Shown: one piece after another, positions 1-7,652 of the stretch | Layout of the letters: each line of letters begins with the position of its first letter | How positions within the stretch are numbered: position 1 is the stretch's first letter | Source: an uncultured Dorea sp. | GTDB taxonomy: Bacteria > Bacillota > Clostridia > Lachnospirales > Lachnospiraceae | Assembly: GCF_934294775.1 (NCBI RefSeq) | Contig: NZ_CAKRAH010000021.1 | Coordinates: forward strand, 1 to 42,554 | Length of the DNA: 42,554 nt | Direction: 5' to 3' | Made by a program: the position numbers and the translations under genes | The notes under the pieces: model-generated | Databases searched by the model: none | What the model was told of the DNA's origin: nothing | Seen by the model: only the letters and a program-made list of their open reading frames with translations

Positions 1-1466
1 ATTCTGTTATCCAGGAAGTCTTCCAGCTTTTCTCCGTCTTTTTTATCTGCCAGATATGCAGCCAGAAGTGCGATTCCCCATGCGCCGCCTTCGCTTGCTG
101 TATCCATAACCGTAACCGGTGCTCCTACAGCTGCTGCCAGATATCTCTGTCCGACACCTTTGGTCTTGAAGAATCCGCCATGCCCCATGATCTTTTCTAC
201 TTTTACTTTTTCGTCATCCATCAGGATATCCAGTCCCATCTTAACTGCTCCAAGTGAAGTATACAGATTTACCTTCATGAAGTTTGCAAGGTTGAATTTG
301 CTCTCTGCAGTTCTAAGGAATGCTAACCGGCCTTCATTCAGCATGGTAATATTCTCTCCTGAATAATATCCATATGCCAGAAGTCCTCCGCAGTCCGGAT
401 CTCCTTCTAAGGATTTGGTATATAATTTCTGGAACAGGTCTCCCGTACTTGCATCCATTCCCATCAGTTTTGCAAACTCACCGAAGATTCCAATCCATGC
501 ATTCAGGTCGGATGTACCATTATTTGCATGAGACATTGCACAAGGGAATCCTGTTGGCGTAGTAACCATATCGATCTCACGGTATACTTTGCTAAGCTGT
601 TTTTCCAGAACGATCATGGCAAATGTACTGGTTCCTGCTGATACATTACCTGTTCTTGGTGCTACCGAATTCGTAGCTGTCATTCCGGTTCCGGCATCTC
701 CTTCCGGCGGACACATCATGATACCTGCCTCCAGATTGCCGGTCTCATCTAAGAACGCTGCTCCTTCTTCTGTCAGATAGCCTGCATTCTCACCTGCTGC
801 CAGTACCTTCGGAAAAATATCTTCTAACTTCCAGCTGTAGCCATATGGTTTGATCAGGTTATCGAATTTTTCTTTCATGCCTGCATCGTAATCAATCGTA
901 TCCGAATCAATCGGGAACATACCTGCTGCATCACCGACACCGATCACTCTTTCTCCTGTCAGCTTCCAGTGAATATATCCACTCAGTGTTGATACATAAT
1001 CCAGATTCTCTACATGCTTTTCTCCGTCCAGAATTCTCTGATACAGATGTGCAACCGTCCAACGGAGCGGAATATTAAAGTTGAATAACTCTGTCAGTTC
1101 GTCTGCTGCCTGCTGTGTATTCGTATTTCTCCATGTCTGGAATGGTGCGATCTGTTTTCCATCTTTATCGAGTGCCATGTATCCATGCATCATAGCACTG
1201 ACTCCAATCGAACCAATCTTCTTAAGTGTAACCCCATATGTATCTTCTACTACTTTTCTAAGGGAACTATAGCAATCACGCACACCTGCATGGATCTCTT
1301 CCAGACTGTATGTCCAGATATTATCTATAAATGAGTTCTCCCAGTCATGTATTCCGACTGCAAGTACATTTCCCTGATAGTCGATCAGTACCCCTTTGAT
1401 TCTTGTTGAGCCAAGCTCGATTCCAAGCGCTGTTTTACCTTCGATAATTAATTCTTTTGCACCCAT
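1..1466 (-). CDS. FGGY-family carbohydrate kinase (xylulokinase-like), 3' end cut by window
   Basis: This is an ATP-dependent sugar kinase of the FGGY family. It probably phosphorylates a ketose or polyol in the cytoplasm. About 488 residues are visible, and the C-terminus lies beyond base 1. The N-terminal phosphate-binding segment reads ALGIELGSTRIKGVLID, near residues 13-29. A second conserved stretch, SAMMHGYMALD, is near residue 95, and the C-terminal ATPase segment (GHGGFFKTKGVGQRYLAAA) is present. The ATG at 1466 is preceded by AAAGGA about 9 bases upstream. The gene lies 186 bp downstream of the SDR dehydrogenase, on the same strand. The pair would oxidise a polyol to a ketose and then phosphorylate the ketose, under the divergent ROK regulator. 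Which sugar is used cannot be read from the sequence; xylulose, ribulose and similar ketoses remain possible. Confidence 0.85.
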   Translation of the reverse strand, partial: MGAKELIIEGKTALGIELGSTRIKGVLIDYQGNVLAVGIHDWENSFIDNIWTYSLEEIHAGVRDCYSSLRKVVEDTYGVTLKKIGSIGVSAMMHGYMALDKDGKQIAPFQTWRNTNTQQAADELTELFNFNIPLRWTVAHLYQRILDGEKHVENLDYVSTLSGYIHWKLTGERVIGVGDAAGMFPIDSDTIDYDAGMKEKFDNLIKPYGYSWKLEDIFPKVLAAGENAGYLTEEGAAFLDETGNLEAGIMMCPPEGDAGTGMTATNSVAPRTGNVSAGTSTFAMIVLEKQLSKVYREIDMVTTPTGFPCAMSHANNGTSDLNAWIGIFGEFAKLMGMDASTGDLFQKLYTKSLEGDPDCGGLLAYGYYSGENITMLNEGRLAFLRTAESKFNLANFMKVNLYTSLGAVKMGLDILMDDEKVKVEKIMGHGGFFKTKGVGQRYLAAAVGAPVTVMDTASEGGAWGIALLAAYLADKKDGEKLEDFLDNR

Positions 1467-1652
1467 AAAAGCATTCCTTTCTGACAAAATCATCCAATTT
1501 TTGGTTTAATATAAGGAAGCCTGCCAAAAGACAAACTTCCCTATGCATTTTCCATATATTCAGACAGTTATTCCCACTGCCTGTGACCTCTTTTTTCAGA
1601 TCTTTCTCCTGTGTTCCCTGCTATCCGCAGTTTTCCTCAGACACTCCGTAAC

Positions 1653-2429
1653 TTAGAAGCATGTAAATGCTCCGTCAACTACGATATCAGATCCTGTTGT
1701 AAATGAGCTTGCGTCTCCTGCAAGGTATACGCAGATAGCTTCCAGTTCTTCTGGTTTACCCATTCTTCCCATTGGTGCCATCTCATTCCATTTCTCAATG
1801 AGTGGAATCAGTGTTGGAGAGTTCAGTGTTAATTCTGTTCCGATGTATCCTGGGCTGATGCTGTTAACACGTACGCCACGTTTTGCCCATTCGATGGCAA
1901 GTGATTTTGTAAGCTGGATAACACCTGCTTTTGATGCATTGTATGCACACTGTGGCTGTGGTACGTTTACGATATGTGCTGACATGGAAGCTGTGTTGAT
2001 GATGGATCCACCACCATTCTCTAACATATATTTTCCTGCTGCGATATCTGTTAAGAAGATTCCGTTCAGGTTAATATTCATAACTTTTAACCACTGCTCG
2101 TATGTCATCTCTTCTGCTGGAGCATTGATACAGATTCCTGCGTTGTTGTGGCAGAAGTCCAGTCCGCCAAGTTCTTCAACAACCTGTTTTACCATTGCGT
2201 CAACCTGCTCTTTGTTTGTACAGTCTGTCTGGATTGCGATAACCTTTCTTCCTGTCTTTTCAGCAAGTTCTTTTGCTGTCTTCTTTGCTTCTTCGATGTC
2301 AAGGTCTACGATTGCTACGTCAGCTCCTGCCTCTGCAAATGCTGTAGCTGTGCATTTACCAATTCCTCTTGCTGCACCAGTTACGAAACCTTTTTTTCCA
2401 TCCAGTCTCATTTTTTCAATGATTCCCAT
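1653..2429 (-). CDS. SDR-family NAD(P)-dependent oxidoreductase (polyol dehydrogenase-like)
   Basis: This is a classical short-chain dehydrogenase/reductase of 258 residues, the usual length for the family. The Rossmann motif TGAARGIG is at residues 17-24, the NNAG motif near residue 94, and the catalytic Ser, Tyr and Lys sit in the TASMSAH and YNASK segments. The C-terminal GSDIVVDGAF strand is typical of the family. D/VDLD after the second beta strand suggests NAD preference, which is inference. The ATG at 2429 has GTGAGGAAAC just upstream, so this start is preferred over the Met at residue 7. It is followed by the FGGY kinase. It probably oxidises a sugar alcohol to a ketose, or the reverse. 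A promoter (TTGTAA, 17 bp, TATTAT) and a palindromic operator lie upstream. Confidence 0.9.
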   Translation of the reverse strand: MGIIEKMRLDGKKGFVTGAARGIGKCTATAFAEAGADVAIVDLDIEEAKKTAKELAEKTGRKVIAIQTDCTNKEQVDAMVKQVVEELGGLDFCHNNAGICINAPAEEMTYEQWLKVMNINLNGIFLTDIAAGKYMLENGGGSIINTASMSAHIVNVPQPQCAYNASKAGVIQLTKSLAIEWAKRGVRVNSISPGYIGTELTLNSPTLIPLIEKWNEMAPMGRMGKPEELEAICVYLAGDASSFTTGSDIVVDGAFTCF

Positions 2430-2483
2430 TTTTGTTTCCTCACTTTCTTTTTTGTATTTTGGTTAGAAATAATTTTATGTTTT

Positions 2484-2508
2484 AATTTTATAAAATCGTT
2501 TTATTTAA
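2484..2508. promoter_or_regulatory. Operator 1, probable ROK repressor site
   Basis: The AT-rich site contains TTTTATAAAATCGTTTTAT. Its reverse complement closely matches the site at 2637-2664, sharing AAACGATTTTATAAAAT. It lies directly downstream of the SDR promoter. ROK repressors bind AT-rich dyads of this kind, so assignment to the divergent ROK gene is inference. Confidence 0.55.
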
Positions 2509-2517
2509 TGCATTTAC

Positions 2518-2546
2518 ATAATAGCTTCTTTGGGACAAAATTACAA
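2518..2546 (-). promoter_or_regulatory. Predicted SigA-type promoter of the SDR-kinase operon
   Basis: On the minus strand, TTGTAA (2541-2546) and TATTAT (2518-2523) are separated by 17 bp. The predicted start is near 2511, just upstream of operator 1, so a bound repressor would block early transcription. Confidence 0.6.
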
Positions 2547-2636
2547 GTCGTAAAACCATACAAGATTGCCTCTTTATTTTTGTATACTTTTTCCAGTACT
2601 AATCTACTTTTCATCTGGGCAAATAACTTGTATAAT

Positions 2637-2664
2637 AATTTTATTAAACGATTTTATAAAATAT
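2637..2664. promoter_or_regulatory. Operator 2, probable ROK repressor site
   Basis: The site contains TTATTAAACGATTTTATAAA, the inverted partner of operator 1. It begins just after a TATAAT hexamer (2631-2636) that could be the -10 of the ROK gene, which would give autorepression. A related half site, AAATTTTATAAAATAT, follows at 2671-2690. Confidence 0.55.
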
Positions 2665-2802
2665 AGGCAGAAAATTTTATAAAATATATACTCTCGGAAT
2701 CAAATGGGGTGATACGCCATTCTATATGGAAGACGCCGCTGCTATTAAACTCCCAGGTATATAAAAATGCCTATATTATATTTCAGAAAAACGGGTGATT
2801 TT

Positions 2803-3942
2803 ATGGAACAATTTTCATTAACAGATATAAAGAAAAAGAATTTGTCAGATGTCTATCATTATATATATCAGAATCCATCCTGTTCCAAGCAGGAGATCGC
2901 AACTGCACTTTCGGTAAGTCTCCCTACCGTCTCGCAGCATCTGACAACACTGGAGGGATTACAGCTGATTGAAAAATGTGGCCGTCTATCCTCTTCTGTC
3001 GGCCGCCGCGCAACTGCATATCAGGTCATCTCCGATGCACATATCGCAATAGGAATTGAACTGCTTCCGGATAAAGCTAACATCCTCGCAGTGAACCTGT
3101 ATGGGAAGATTATTGCCAAAGAAACGCTTTCTATCGCATTTGAGCCAACCGGTCATTATCTTTCAAAATTAAAAGACGCGGTTCAATCCTTTTTGAAAAT
3201 GAATCATTATAAAGAAGAGACCATTCTTGGAATCGGTCTTGGTGTGCAGGGACTCATCTCTCCGGATGGTTCCGAATTTACCTATGGCAAGATTCTTAAC
3301 TGTACCGGTTTTTCAATCCGGACATTTGCCGATGCATTCTCCGTTCCATGTAGATTCATCCATGATGCTGAATGCGCCTGCAATAGTGAATTGTGGGAAA
3401 ATCCGGATATCAAAGATGCTACTTATATCTCCCTTAGCTATCATCTGGGAGGTGCCATTATCGTTGACGGCCAGCTTCTCACCGGACGCACCGGAAAAAG
3501 TGGCACCTTTGAACATCTGACTCTGGTTCCGGATGGAATTGACTGCTATTGTGGACATAAGGGCTGTGCAGAGTGTTATTGTTCTGCCAATTCACTCCTT
3601 ACATATTATGATAATCTGGATGACTTTTTCTCTCACAAAGCCGAAGGCGATCCCGTCTGTGTCTCAAAATGGGATGAATACCTGCGACACCTTGCCATTC
3701 TGATCAACAACCTGCATATGGTTCTCGAACATACGGTAATTCTTGGCGGTCATGTAACGCCTTACTTTACAAAGGAAGATCTGACATTGATTAAAAAATA
3801 TGTATCGGAACGTTCCACCTTTGATGACGATACTTCCTATATCATTCAGGGAAAATGTCTGGGGGATACAGTTGGGATTGGTTCCGCATTACCTTTTATC
3901 AAAGAATTCATCGATGGGATTTATCTTTTCAGAATTGTTTGA
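2803..3942 (+). CDS. ROK-family transcriptional repressor (NagC/XylR-like)
   Basis: This is a sugar-responsive DNA-binding regulator of 379 residues. Residues 1-75 form a winged helix-turn-helix (IYQNPSCSKQEIATALSVS, then LPTVSQHLTTLEGLQLI). The remainder is a ROK sugar-kinase-like domain with an N-terminal IGIELL strand. The zinc motif C-x-C-G-x-x-G-C-x-E is present as CYCGHKGCAE. The ATG at 2803 is preferred over the in-frame ATG at 2767 because GGGTGA precedes it and the HTH region begins in the expected place. It is transcribed divergently from the SDR-kinase operon, and the shared intergenic region carries AT-rich dyads. It most likely represses that operon and itself, with a sugar as inducer. 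The effector is unknown. Confidence 0.88.
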   Translation: MEQFSLTDIKKKNLSDVYHYIYQNPSCSKQEIATALSVSLPTVSQHLTTLEGLQLIEKCGRLSSSVGRRATAYQVISDAHIAIGIELLPDKANILAVNLYGKIIAKETLSIAFEPTGHYLSKLKDAVQSFLKMNHYKEETILGIGLGVQGLISPDGSEFTYGKILNCTGFSIRTFADAFSVPCRFIHDAECACNSELWENPDIKDATYISLSYHLGGAIIVDGQLLTGRTGKSGTFEHLTLVPDGIDCYCGHKGCAECYCSANSLLTYYDNLDDFFSHKAEGDPVCVSKWDEYLRHLAILINNLHMVLEHTVILGGHVTPYFTKEDLTLIKKYVSERSTFDDDTSYIIQGKCLGDTVGIGSALPFIKEFIDGIYLFRIV

Positions 3943-3979
3943 CAATTTATATTTTTATATATTTTTTTCAGAAAACCTA

Positions 3980-4008
3980 TTGACATTTTGCCTTTCGTGC
4001 GATATTAT
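3980..4008 (+). promoter_or_regulatory. Strong SigA-type promoter of a small RNA
   Basis: A perfect TTGACA (3980-3985) is followed after 17 bp by TATTAT (4003-4008), with an alternative TATAAT at 4006-4011. No open reading frame with a plausible start follows, but a structured transcript and terminator do. The promoter begins 37 bp after the ROK stop codon. Confidence 0.75.
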
Positions 4009-4014
4009 AATATC

Positions 4015-4280
4015 AACAAAAGAAAAGGAGGACGGACCACCAATCAGTTAAAACTTTCATTAAAATCTAAAGAAAGAGGTACAGTCCAATGCAGAGGACA
4101 AGCTAAACTGAAAAGAGTCTAATAAAGAATAAGGAGGACAAACCACCAGGAACGTAAAATCAACATTCATTATCAAATGAAAAAAAGAAATCGAAGAAAG
4201 AAAGAGGTATAGTCCATTGGATGAGATATCATAAAAATCCATCGTATTTAAAAAATTATTAAGTACGGTGGATTTTTTAT
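4015..4280 (+). ncRNA. Putative structured small RNA with two similar domains
   Basis: The unit runs from a strong promoter to an intrinsic terminator and contains no convincing ORF. Two domains repeat the same layout. Each starts with GGAGGAC (4027-4033; 4133-4139) followed by ACCACCA, and each ends with AAAGAGGTA-Y-AGTCCA (to 4088 and 4216). GGAC can pair with GUCC, and ACC with GGU. The first domain has an inner CUUUC/GAAAG stem, and the second an inner UUCAUU/AAUGAA hairpin. Sequence between the shared ends has diverged while pairing is kept, which argues for a functional RNA. A third, weaker GGAC/GUCU pair lies at 4096-4120. I cannot match it to a named RNA class. Riboswitch, sRNA and protein-binding decoy are all open. 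Confidence 0.6.
4233..4278 (+). terminator. Intrinsic terminator of the two-domain RNA
   Basis: A stem of AAAAATCCATCGTA (4233-4246) with TACGGTGGATTTTT (4264-4277), containing one G-U pair, encloses an AT-rich loop and ends in a T run on the plus strand. It also separates the RNA from the convergent phosphatase gene. Confidence 0.75.
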
Positions 4281-4338
4281 TGTTTATATTCTGTTTTTCA
4301 AACACTCTTTAGCAACGGAAGAAACATTCCTTATTTTA

Positions 4339-4878
4339 TTAAAATTCAAATTTGCGGATCTCACAGTTTTTAATTCCGAATTTTGCAAATTCTTCATTCG
4401 TCATGTCACAAAAATATGACTGGATTGCTCTTGAGATTCCGTTATGCGCTACCAGAAGATATGTCTTCTCATCGGATTCTTTTTTGATATCATCCAGAAG
4501 ATTATAAATGCGGTGGCATAATTTTAACATCGATTCTCCGCCTTCATATGAATTTACAAAATTCGTCTTGGCTTTCTGGAATTCTTCTCCGTTTCTTGGT
4601 GTTCCTTCGTATTTTCCAAAGTTCTGTTCTTTCAGGCGCATCTCTTCCCTCATCGGGATTCCTGTAATCTCAGATACATGTCTGGCTGTCTCTTTTGCAC
4701 GGATCAGTGGTGAATAGATGATTTCATCAATCTTGATTCCCTGTTCAAGAATTGCCTTTCCAAGTTCTTCAGCCTGCTGATGGCCAAGTTCTGTCAGTTC
4801 TATATCGGTAGCACCACAGATCTTATTCTCTACATTCCATACGGTCTGTCCGTGTCTTGCAAAATAAAAATGTCCCAT
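4339..4878 (-). CDS. Histidine phosphatase family protein (phosphoglycerate-mutase-like)
   Basis: This is a 179-residue cytoplasmic phosphatase of the histidine phosphatase superfamily. The RHG motif carrying the nucleophilic His is at residues 8-10 (FARHGQTVWN). The second catalytic His is in LLVAHNGISRA near residue 144, and an acidic LKEQNFGKYEG segment sits at the expected middle position. Length fits small GpmB/CobC-like members. The start has AGGAGG nine bases upstream. Its own promoter lies at 4913-4941. It is monocistronic, flanked by the two-domain RNA and the nitrogenase-like cluster. Substrate is not predictable; a sugar phosphate or a cobamide precursor phosphate are common for the family. 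Confidence 0.85.
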   Translation of the reverse strand: MGHFYFARHGQTVWNVENKICGATDIELTELGHQQAEELGKAILEQGIKIDEIIYSPLIRAKETARHVSEITGIPMREEMRLKEQNFGKYEGTPRNGEEFQKAKTNFVNSYEGGESMLKLCHRIYNLLDDIKKESDEKTYLLVAHNGISRAIQSYFCDMTNEEFAKFGIKNCEIRKFEF

Positions 4879-4912
4879 GAGATAATCCTCCTAAATTTTT
4901 AACATGTTATAA

Positions 4913-4941
4913 ATTGTATCACAAAACCATATATCACTCAA
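4913..4941 (-). promoter_or_regulatory. Predicted promoter of the histidine phosphatase gene
   Basis: On the minus strand, TTGAGT (4936-4941) and TACAAT (4913-4918) are separated by 17 bp, about 35 bp upstream of the ATG. Confidence 0.6.
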
Positions 4942-5023
4942 CGCCTTTTCGAACATATGTTTACATTTCTCATATTTTTGTAAATATTTACCTATAAACT
5001 ATTTTCAAAAAATATCTTATAAT

Positions 5024-5107
5024 GCGTCTGAAACATGTTTTCTACAATCTATATACCGCAAAGCAAGGCATATAGATTGCAGGAATGATTTTTAAGACAG
5101 GCTCTAG
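5024..5107. repeat. Palindromic MITE/REP-like repeat, copy A
   Basis: This imperfect palindrome of about 84 bp has a left arm beginning GCGTCTGAAACATG and a right arm ending GACAGGCTCTAG. Its centre contains AATCTATAT and ATATAGATT. It matches the repeats at 8693-8972. The right end supplies the TAG stop codon (5104-5106) of the adjacent nitrogenase-like gene. Confidence 0.75.
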
Positions 5108-6360
5108 ACTATGTCCGCCAGCACCGGCAGGTGCTTCTTATATATCCGGCCGGAGAATGCTATATGTGGCAGTTCATAGAATTTCGTATCTTTCGGACAG
5201 ACCGGACGGTATAATGGATCTGCCACAATGATATCCGCATTCTTTAAAGCTATCTCCATCTCTTCTTCTCCACGCACCTTTTCATCCCATGGTGCAAGCA
5301 GACCTTCTGTCTCCTGAAGCGGGCAGATGACTTTTGCTGCTATGTCATACTTTGATTCTATCGCAGCCGCAAGGGATCCCATAGTCACAGGTTCTCCGAT
5401 CAGTACCACTTCTTTTTCATTGCTGCACGTTCTTTTCAATCTATGATGATAATATGTTTCCTGTTCTTCCTCAAGATATGCCACCTTGATCTTTTTCTCT
5501 AACGCTTCCGTCAGCCGCCCCATAAATCCTTTTATCGGTGTTCCGATCACATACGGAATTCCAAACCGGTCTTTTAATACTTCTGCCGCACGAAGTCCTG
5601 TCGAAGATACGACCAGGTTAACTTCTGCCTCCGGCGCCCGGTTAAGATCTTCCAGTGTATTCCCCATTGCCCAGACGGATACAACCTTCCATCCCACGTC
5701 TTCCAGGTTCTTCTTCATCGCTTCTACATGCTCCTGCGGTCCAAAGTCCAATGGTGTTACACCAAGAAGATTGACACTTTTTTGTACCTTTATTTTTTGT
5801 ATATTTCTTTTTTGTATATTTCTTTTTTCTACCTTTCTTTCCTGTAGCGTCTTCTCCTCATTGTCCCCTTTGTTATACTGACATCCGGGCTTCAAATCTT
5901 TTATGCTCTCTTTTTCATCCGGTATTCTCTTCGCTATCTCCGCCAGCGCCATTCCTGCTCCATATACATAATCGTGCATCCCATTGGTCGGCACGGAAAA
6001 TGACGGGATTCCAAGATCCTGTTCCAATATCTCCGCAATTGCAGGAAAATCCGTACCATTCATAAATGGTATCGGCGAACCTGCCAGTGCAATAAACTTT
6101 GGCTTTAACTCCCGCGCTGCTTCTTCGATGTCCTGGATCAATTTTTCATCATTCCCCATTACCGCATCAATCTCGGTAAGTCCTGATATGAAGATCATGC
6201 TGTCCTGATCGTACCAGCGGATCTCATCGTGCGTGTTATAAGTAGAATTACATCCGGACGGATCATGCATCACAGTCATTCCGCCAAGCTCGTATAGCGC
6301 AGAACAGACTCCGGATACATCTGCTGTATAGATTGGTATAATTTTATAACTCTGTCTCAT
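5104..6360 (-). CDS. Nitrogenase component 1-like protein, NifK/NifN-type (set 1)
   Basis: This 418-residue protein has the nitrogenase component 1 fold, beta-type half. The N-terminus carries SGVCSALYELGGMTVMHDPS then GC, followed by ISGLTEIDAVMG. These correspond to the NifK/NifN HGxxGC and TTCxxEVIGD regions, but the third P-cluster Cys position is not Cys. Candidate ligands are C19 and C37. An Arg/Lys/Gln-rich linker around residues 178-195 (KRNIQKRNIQKIKVQK) joins the two domains. The C-terminal HIAFSGRIYKKH is typical. The ATG at 6360 overlaps the upstream stop as ATGA, and its N-terminus aligns residue-for-residue with the set 2 paralogue, so it is preferred over 6381. It is last in its operon. 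It is not a true nitrogenase, because nifE/N/B/V are absent. The substrate is unknown. Confidence 0.8.
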   Translation of the reverse strand: MRQSYKIIPIYTADVSGVCSALYELGGMTVMHDPSGCNSTYNTHDEIRWYDQDSMIFISGLTEIDAVMGNDEKLIQDIEEAARELKPKFIALAGSPIPFMNGTDFPAIAEILEQDLGIPSFSVPTNGMHDYVYGAGMALAEIAKRIPDEKESIKDLKPGCQYNKGDNEEKTLQERKVEKRNIQKRNIQKIKVQKSVNLLGVTPLDFGPQEHVEAMKKNLEDVGWKVVSVWAMGNTLEDLNRAPEAEVNLVVSSTGLRAAEVLKDRFGIPYVIGTPIKGFMGRLTEALEKKIKVAYLEEEQETYYHHRLKRTCSNEKEVVLIGEPVTMGSLAAAIESKYDIAAKVICPLQETEGLLAPWDEKVRGEEEMEIALKNADIIVADPLYRPVCPKDTKFYELPHIAFSGRIYKKHLPVLADIV

Positions 6361-7652
6361 ATGCAGCTTTCGCACCCCCATCCTTTCCGGATAATCAGAT
6401 CTTCCGGATCTTTTTCTTCCTGCCAGGCTTCTATCATAAGTTCTGCTGTTCTCCGGATGCCGTCATATCCATATAGTCCTGCTCCCTGTACCAGATTAAC
6501 AAAATGTCTGCTTCCGGTGAACCACGCAGCTTTCTGGCCGATTGCAAGGACATTTTCCTCATTTCTCGGACGCATACGCATCTCTGGCTGGATTGTTGGT
6601 TCATATGCAAGATCCGGATATTCTTTTTGCAGCCATTCTGCCACTTCCTTTTCTTCCGGGCTGACTGCGTCCAGATAAATCCTGGTCACATGGAATCCAT
6701 GTGTGAGCAGTAATTTTGCAAGGCCAAGTGGTCTTGGGTGAAATGTGTGATCGATCATGACCGGTATATCGCCAATTATCTTTCCCGCCTCACACAGCGC
6801 AGACTCACATGTTGCGATTTCCTTCTCTATATCCAACATTTTCTGTTCCGTTATGTTCCACAATCCCTTTTGTGAATCTTCTATGATATCTCCCAGCTTC
6901 TTAAGCTGCTCCCCGATTTCTTCATAATCAAAGTTTCCCGGAAGATAAAGCCCCTTTCTCCCAATCCTTTCTGCCTGCATCTCCATGCCGTATTTTCCAG
7001 GTGGATAGCATGCTATGAATATATTCCCGTCAGAAAGTCGTTCGTAGTCTTTCCATGTTCTGCACTCCGGGAGTTCTCTTAGTTCCATTCCGTTCATCCT
7101 TAACAATCGCTTGATATCACTTGTCTCATCCAGTGCAAAGTCACTGCCAAGAAGTGTCACCACATCCGGGTCTGCCTCTTTAACCGGAAGGGGATCATAG
7201 ATTGCTTTTCTAAGTTTCTGGTCCGGTGTCAATCCGTGCTTTTGCATAATCGGATCCATATAACACCGGATGAATACAATATCCGGGAATCTCTCTTCCA
7301 GTTCTTCATATACACGTTCCAGATCGCATCCCAGAAAATGATGCAGACACACGGTAAATAACAGCACTGCCTTCGGTCTTTCATCCAGTTTTTGCAGCAC
7401 ATCTGTAACACCTTCGATTGTGACATCTTCAAGATTGCCATTTAACAGGTTCTCTTCTTCTACGATCACAAAGGAGAATCTGTCTGCTGCATTCATCTCC
7501 GCTGCTGTCAGGACAACTCCACGCATACAGTTGTCTGCACAGACATAGATCTGTCTTGCTTCCGGGAGAAGCATGCCAGTGTGTACAATATTCCAGTTGC
7601 CATGTGCCGGTGAGTTAAACTCAAGTCCTGATTTTCCCACTCTTTTTAACAT
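6357..7652 (-). CDS. Nitrogenase component 1-like protein, NifD/NifE-type (set 1)
   Basis: This 431-residue alpha-type component 1 homologue begins with LEFNSPAHGNWNIVHTG, where NifD would have its first P-cluster Cys but this protein has none. Candidate cluster ligands are C38 and C42 (CADNC) and C102 (VCLHHFLGCD, with C109). The C-terminal part has LAIGQKAAWFTG and GLYGYDGIRRTAELM, resembling the cofactor-side domain of NifD/NifE, and it ends in a Cys pair, GWGCESCI. The ATG at 7652 overlaps the NifH-like stop as TGATG and has GGAGG seven bases upstream; a GTG one codon earlier is possible. It presumably pairs with the downstream beta-type protein and receives electrons from the adjacent NifH-like protein. 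Confidence 0.8.
   Translation of the reverse strand: MLKRVGKSGLEFNSPAHGNWNIVHTGMLLPEARQIYVCADNCMRGVVLTAAEMNAADRFSFVIVEEENLLNGNLEDVTIEGVTDVLQKLDERPKAVLLFTVCLHHFLGCDLERVYEELEERFPDIVFIRCYMDPIMQKHGLTPDQKLRKAIYDPLPVKEADPDVVTLLGSDFALDETSDIKRLLRMNGMELRELPECRTWKDYERLSDGNIFIACYPPGKYGMEMQAERIGRKGLYLPGNFDYEEIGEQLKKLGDIIEDSQKGLWNITEQKMLDIEKEIATCESALCEAGKIIGDIPVMIDHTFHPRPLGLAKLLLTHGFHVTRIYLDAVSPEEKEVAEWLQKEYPDLAYEPTIQPEMRMRPRNEENVLAIGQKAAWFTGSRHFVNLVQGAGLYGYDGIRRTAELMIEAWQEEKDPEDLIIRKGWGCESCI

Noticed and set aside
1798..2466. Long plus-strand ORFs antisense to the SDR gene, and similar frames opposite other genes
   Set aside because: They mirror real coding frames, lack ribosome sites and show no protein-family motifs.
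4015..4280. Calling the two-domain RNA a known tandem riboswitch
   Set aside because: Its conserved bases do not match the glycine, guanidine, c-di-GMP or fluoride classes I can recall, and no downstream gene is in the same direction.
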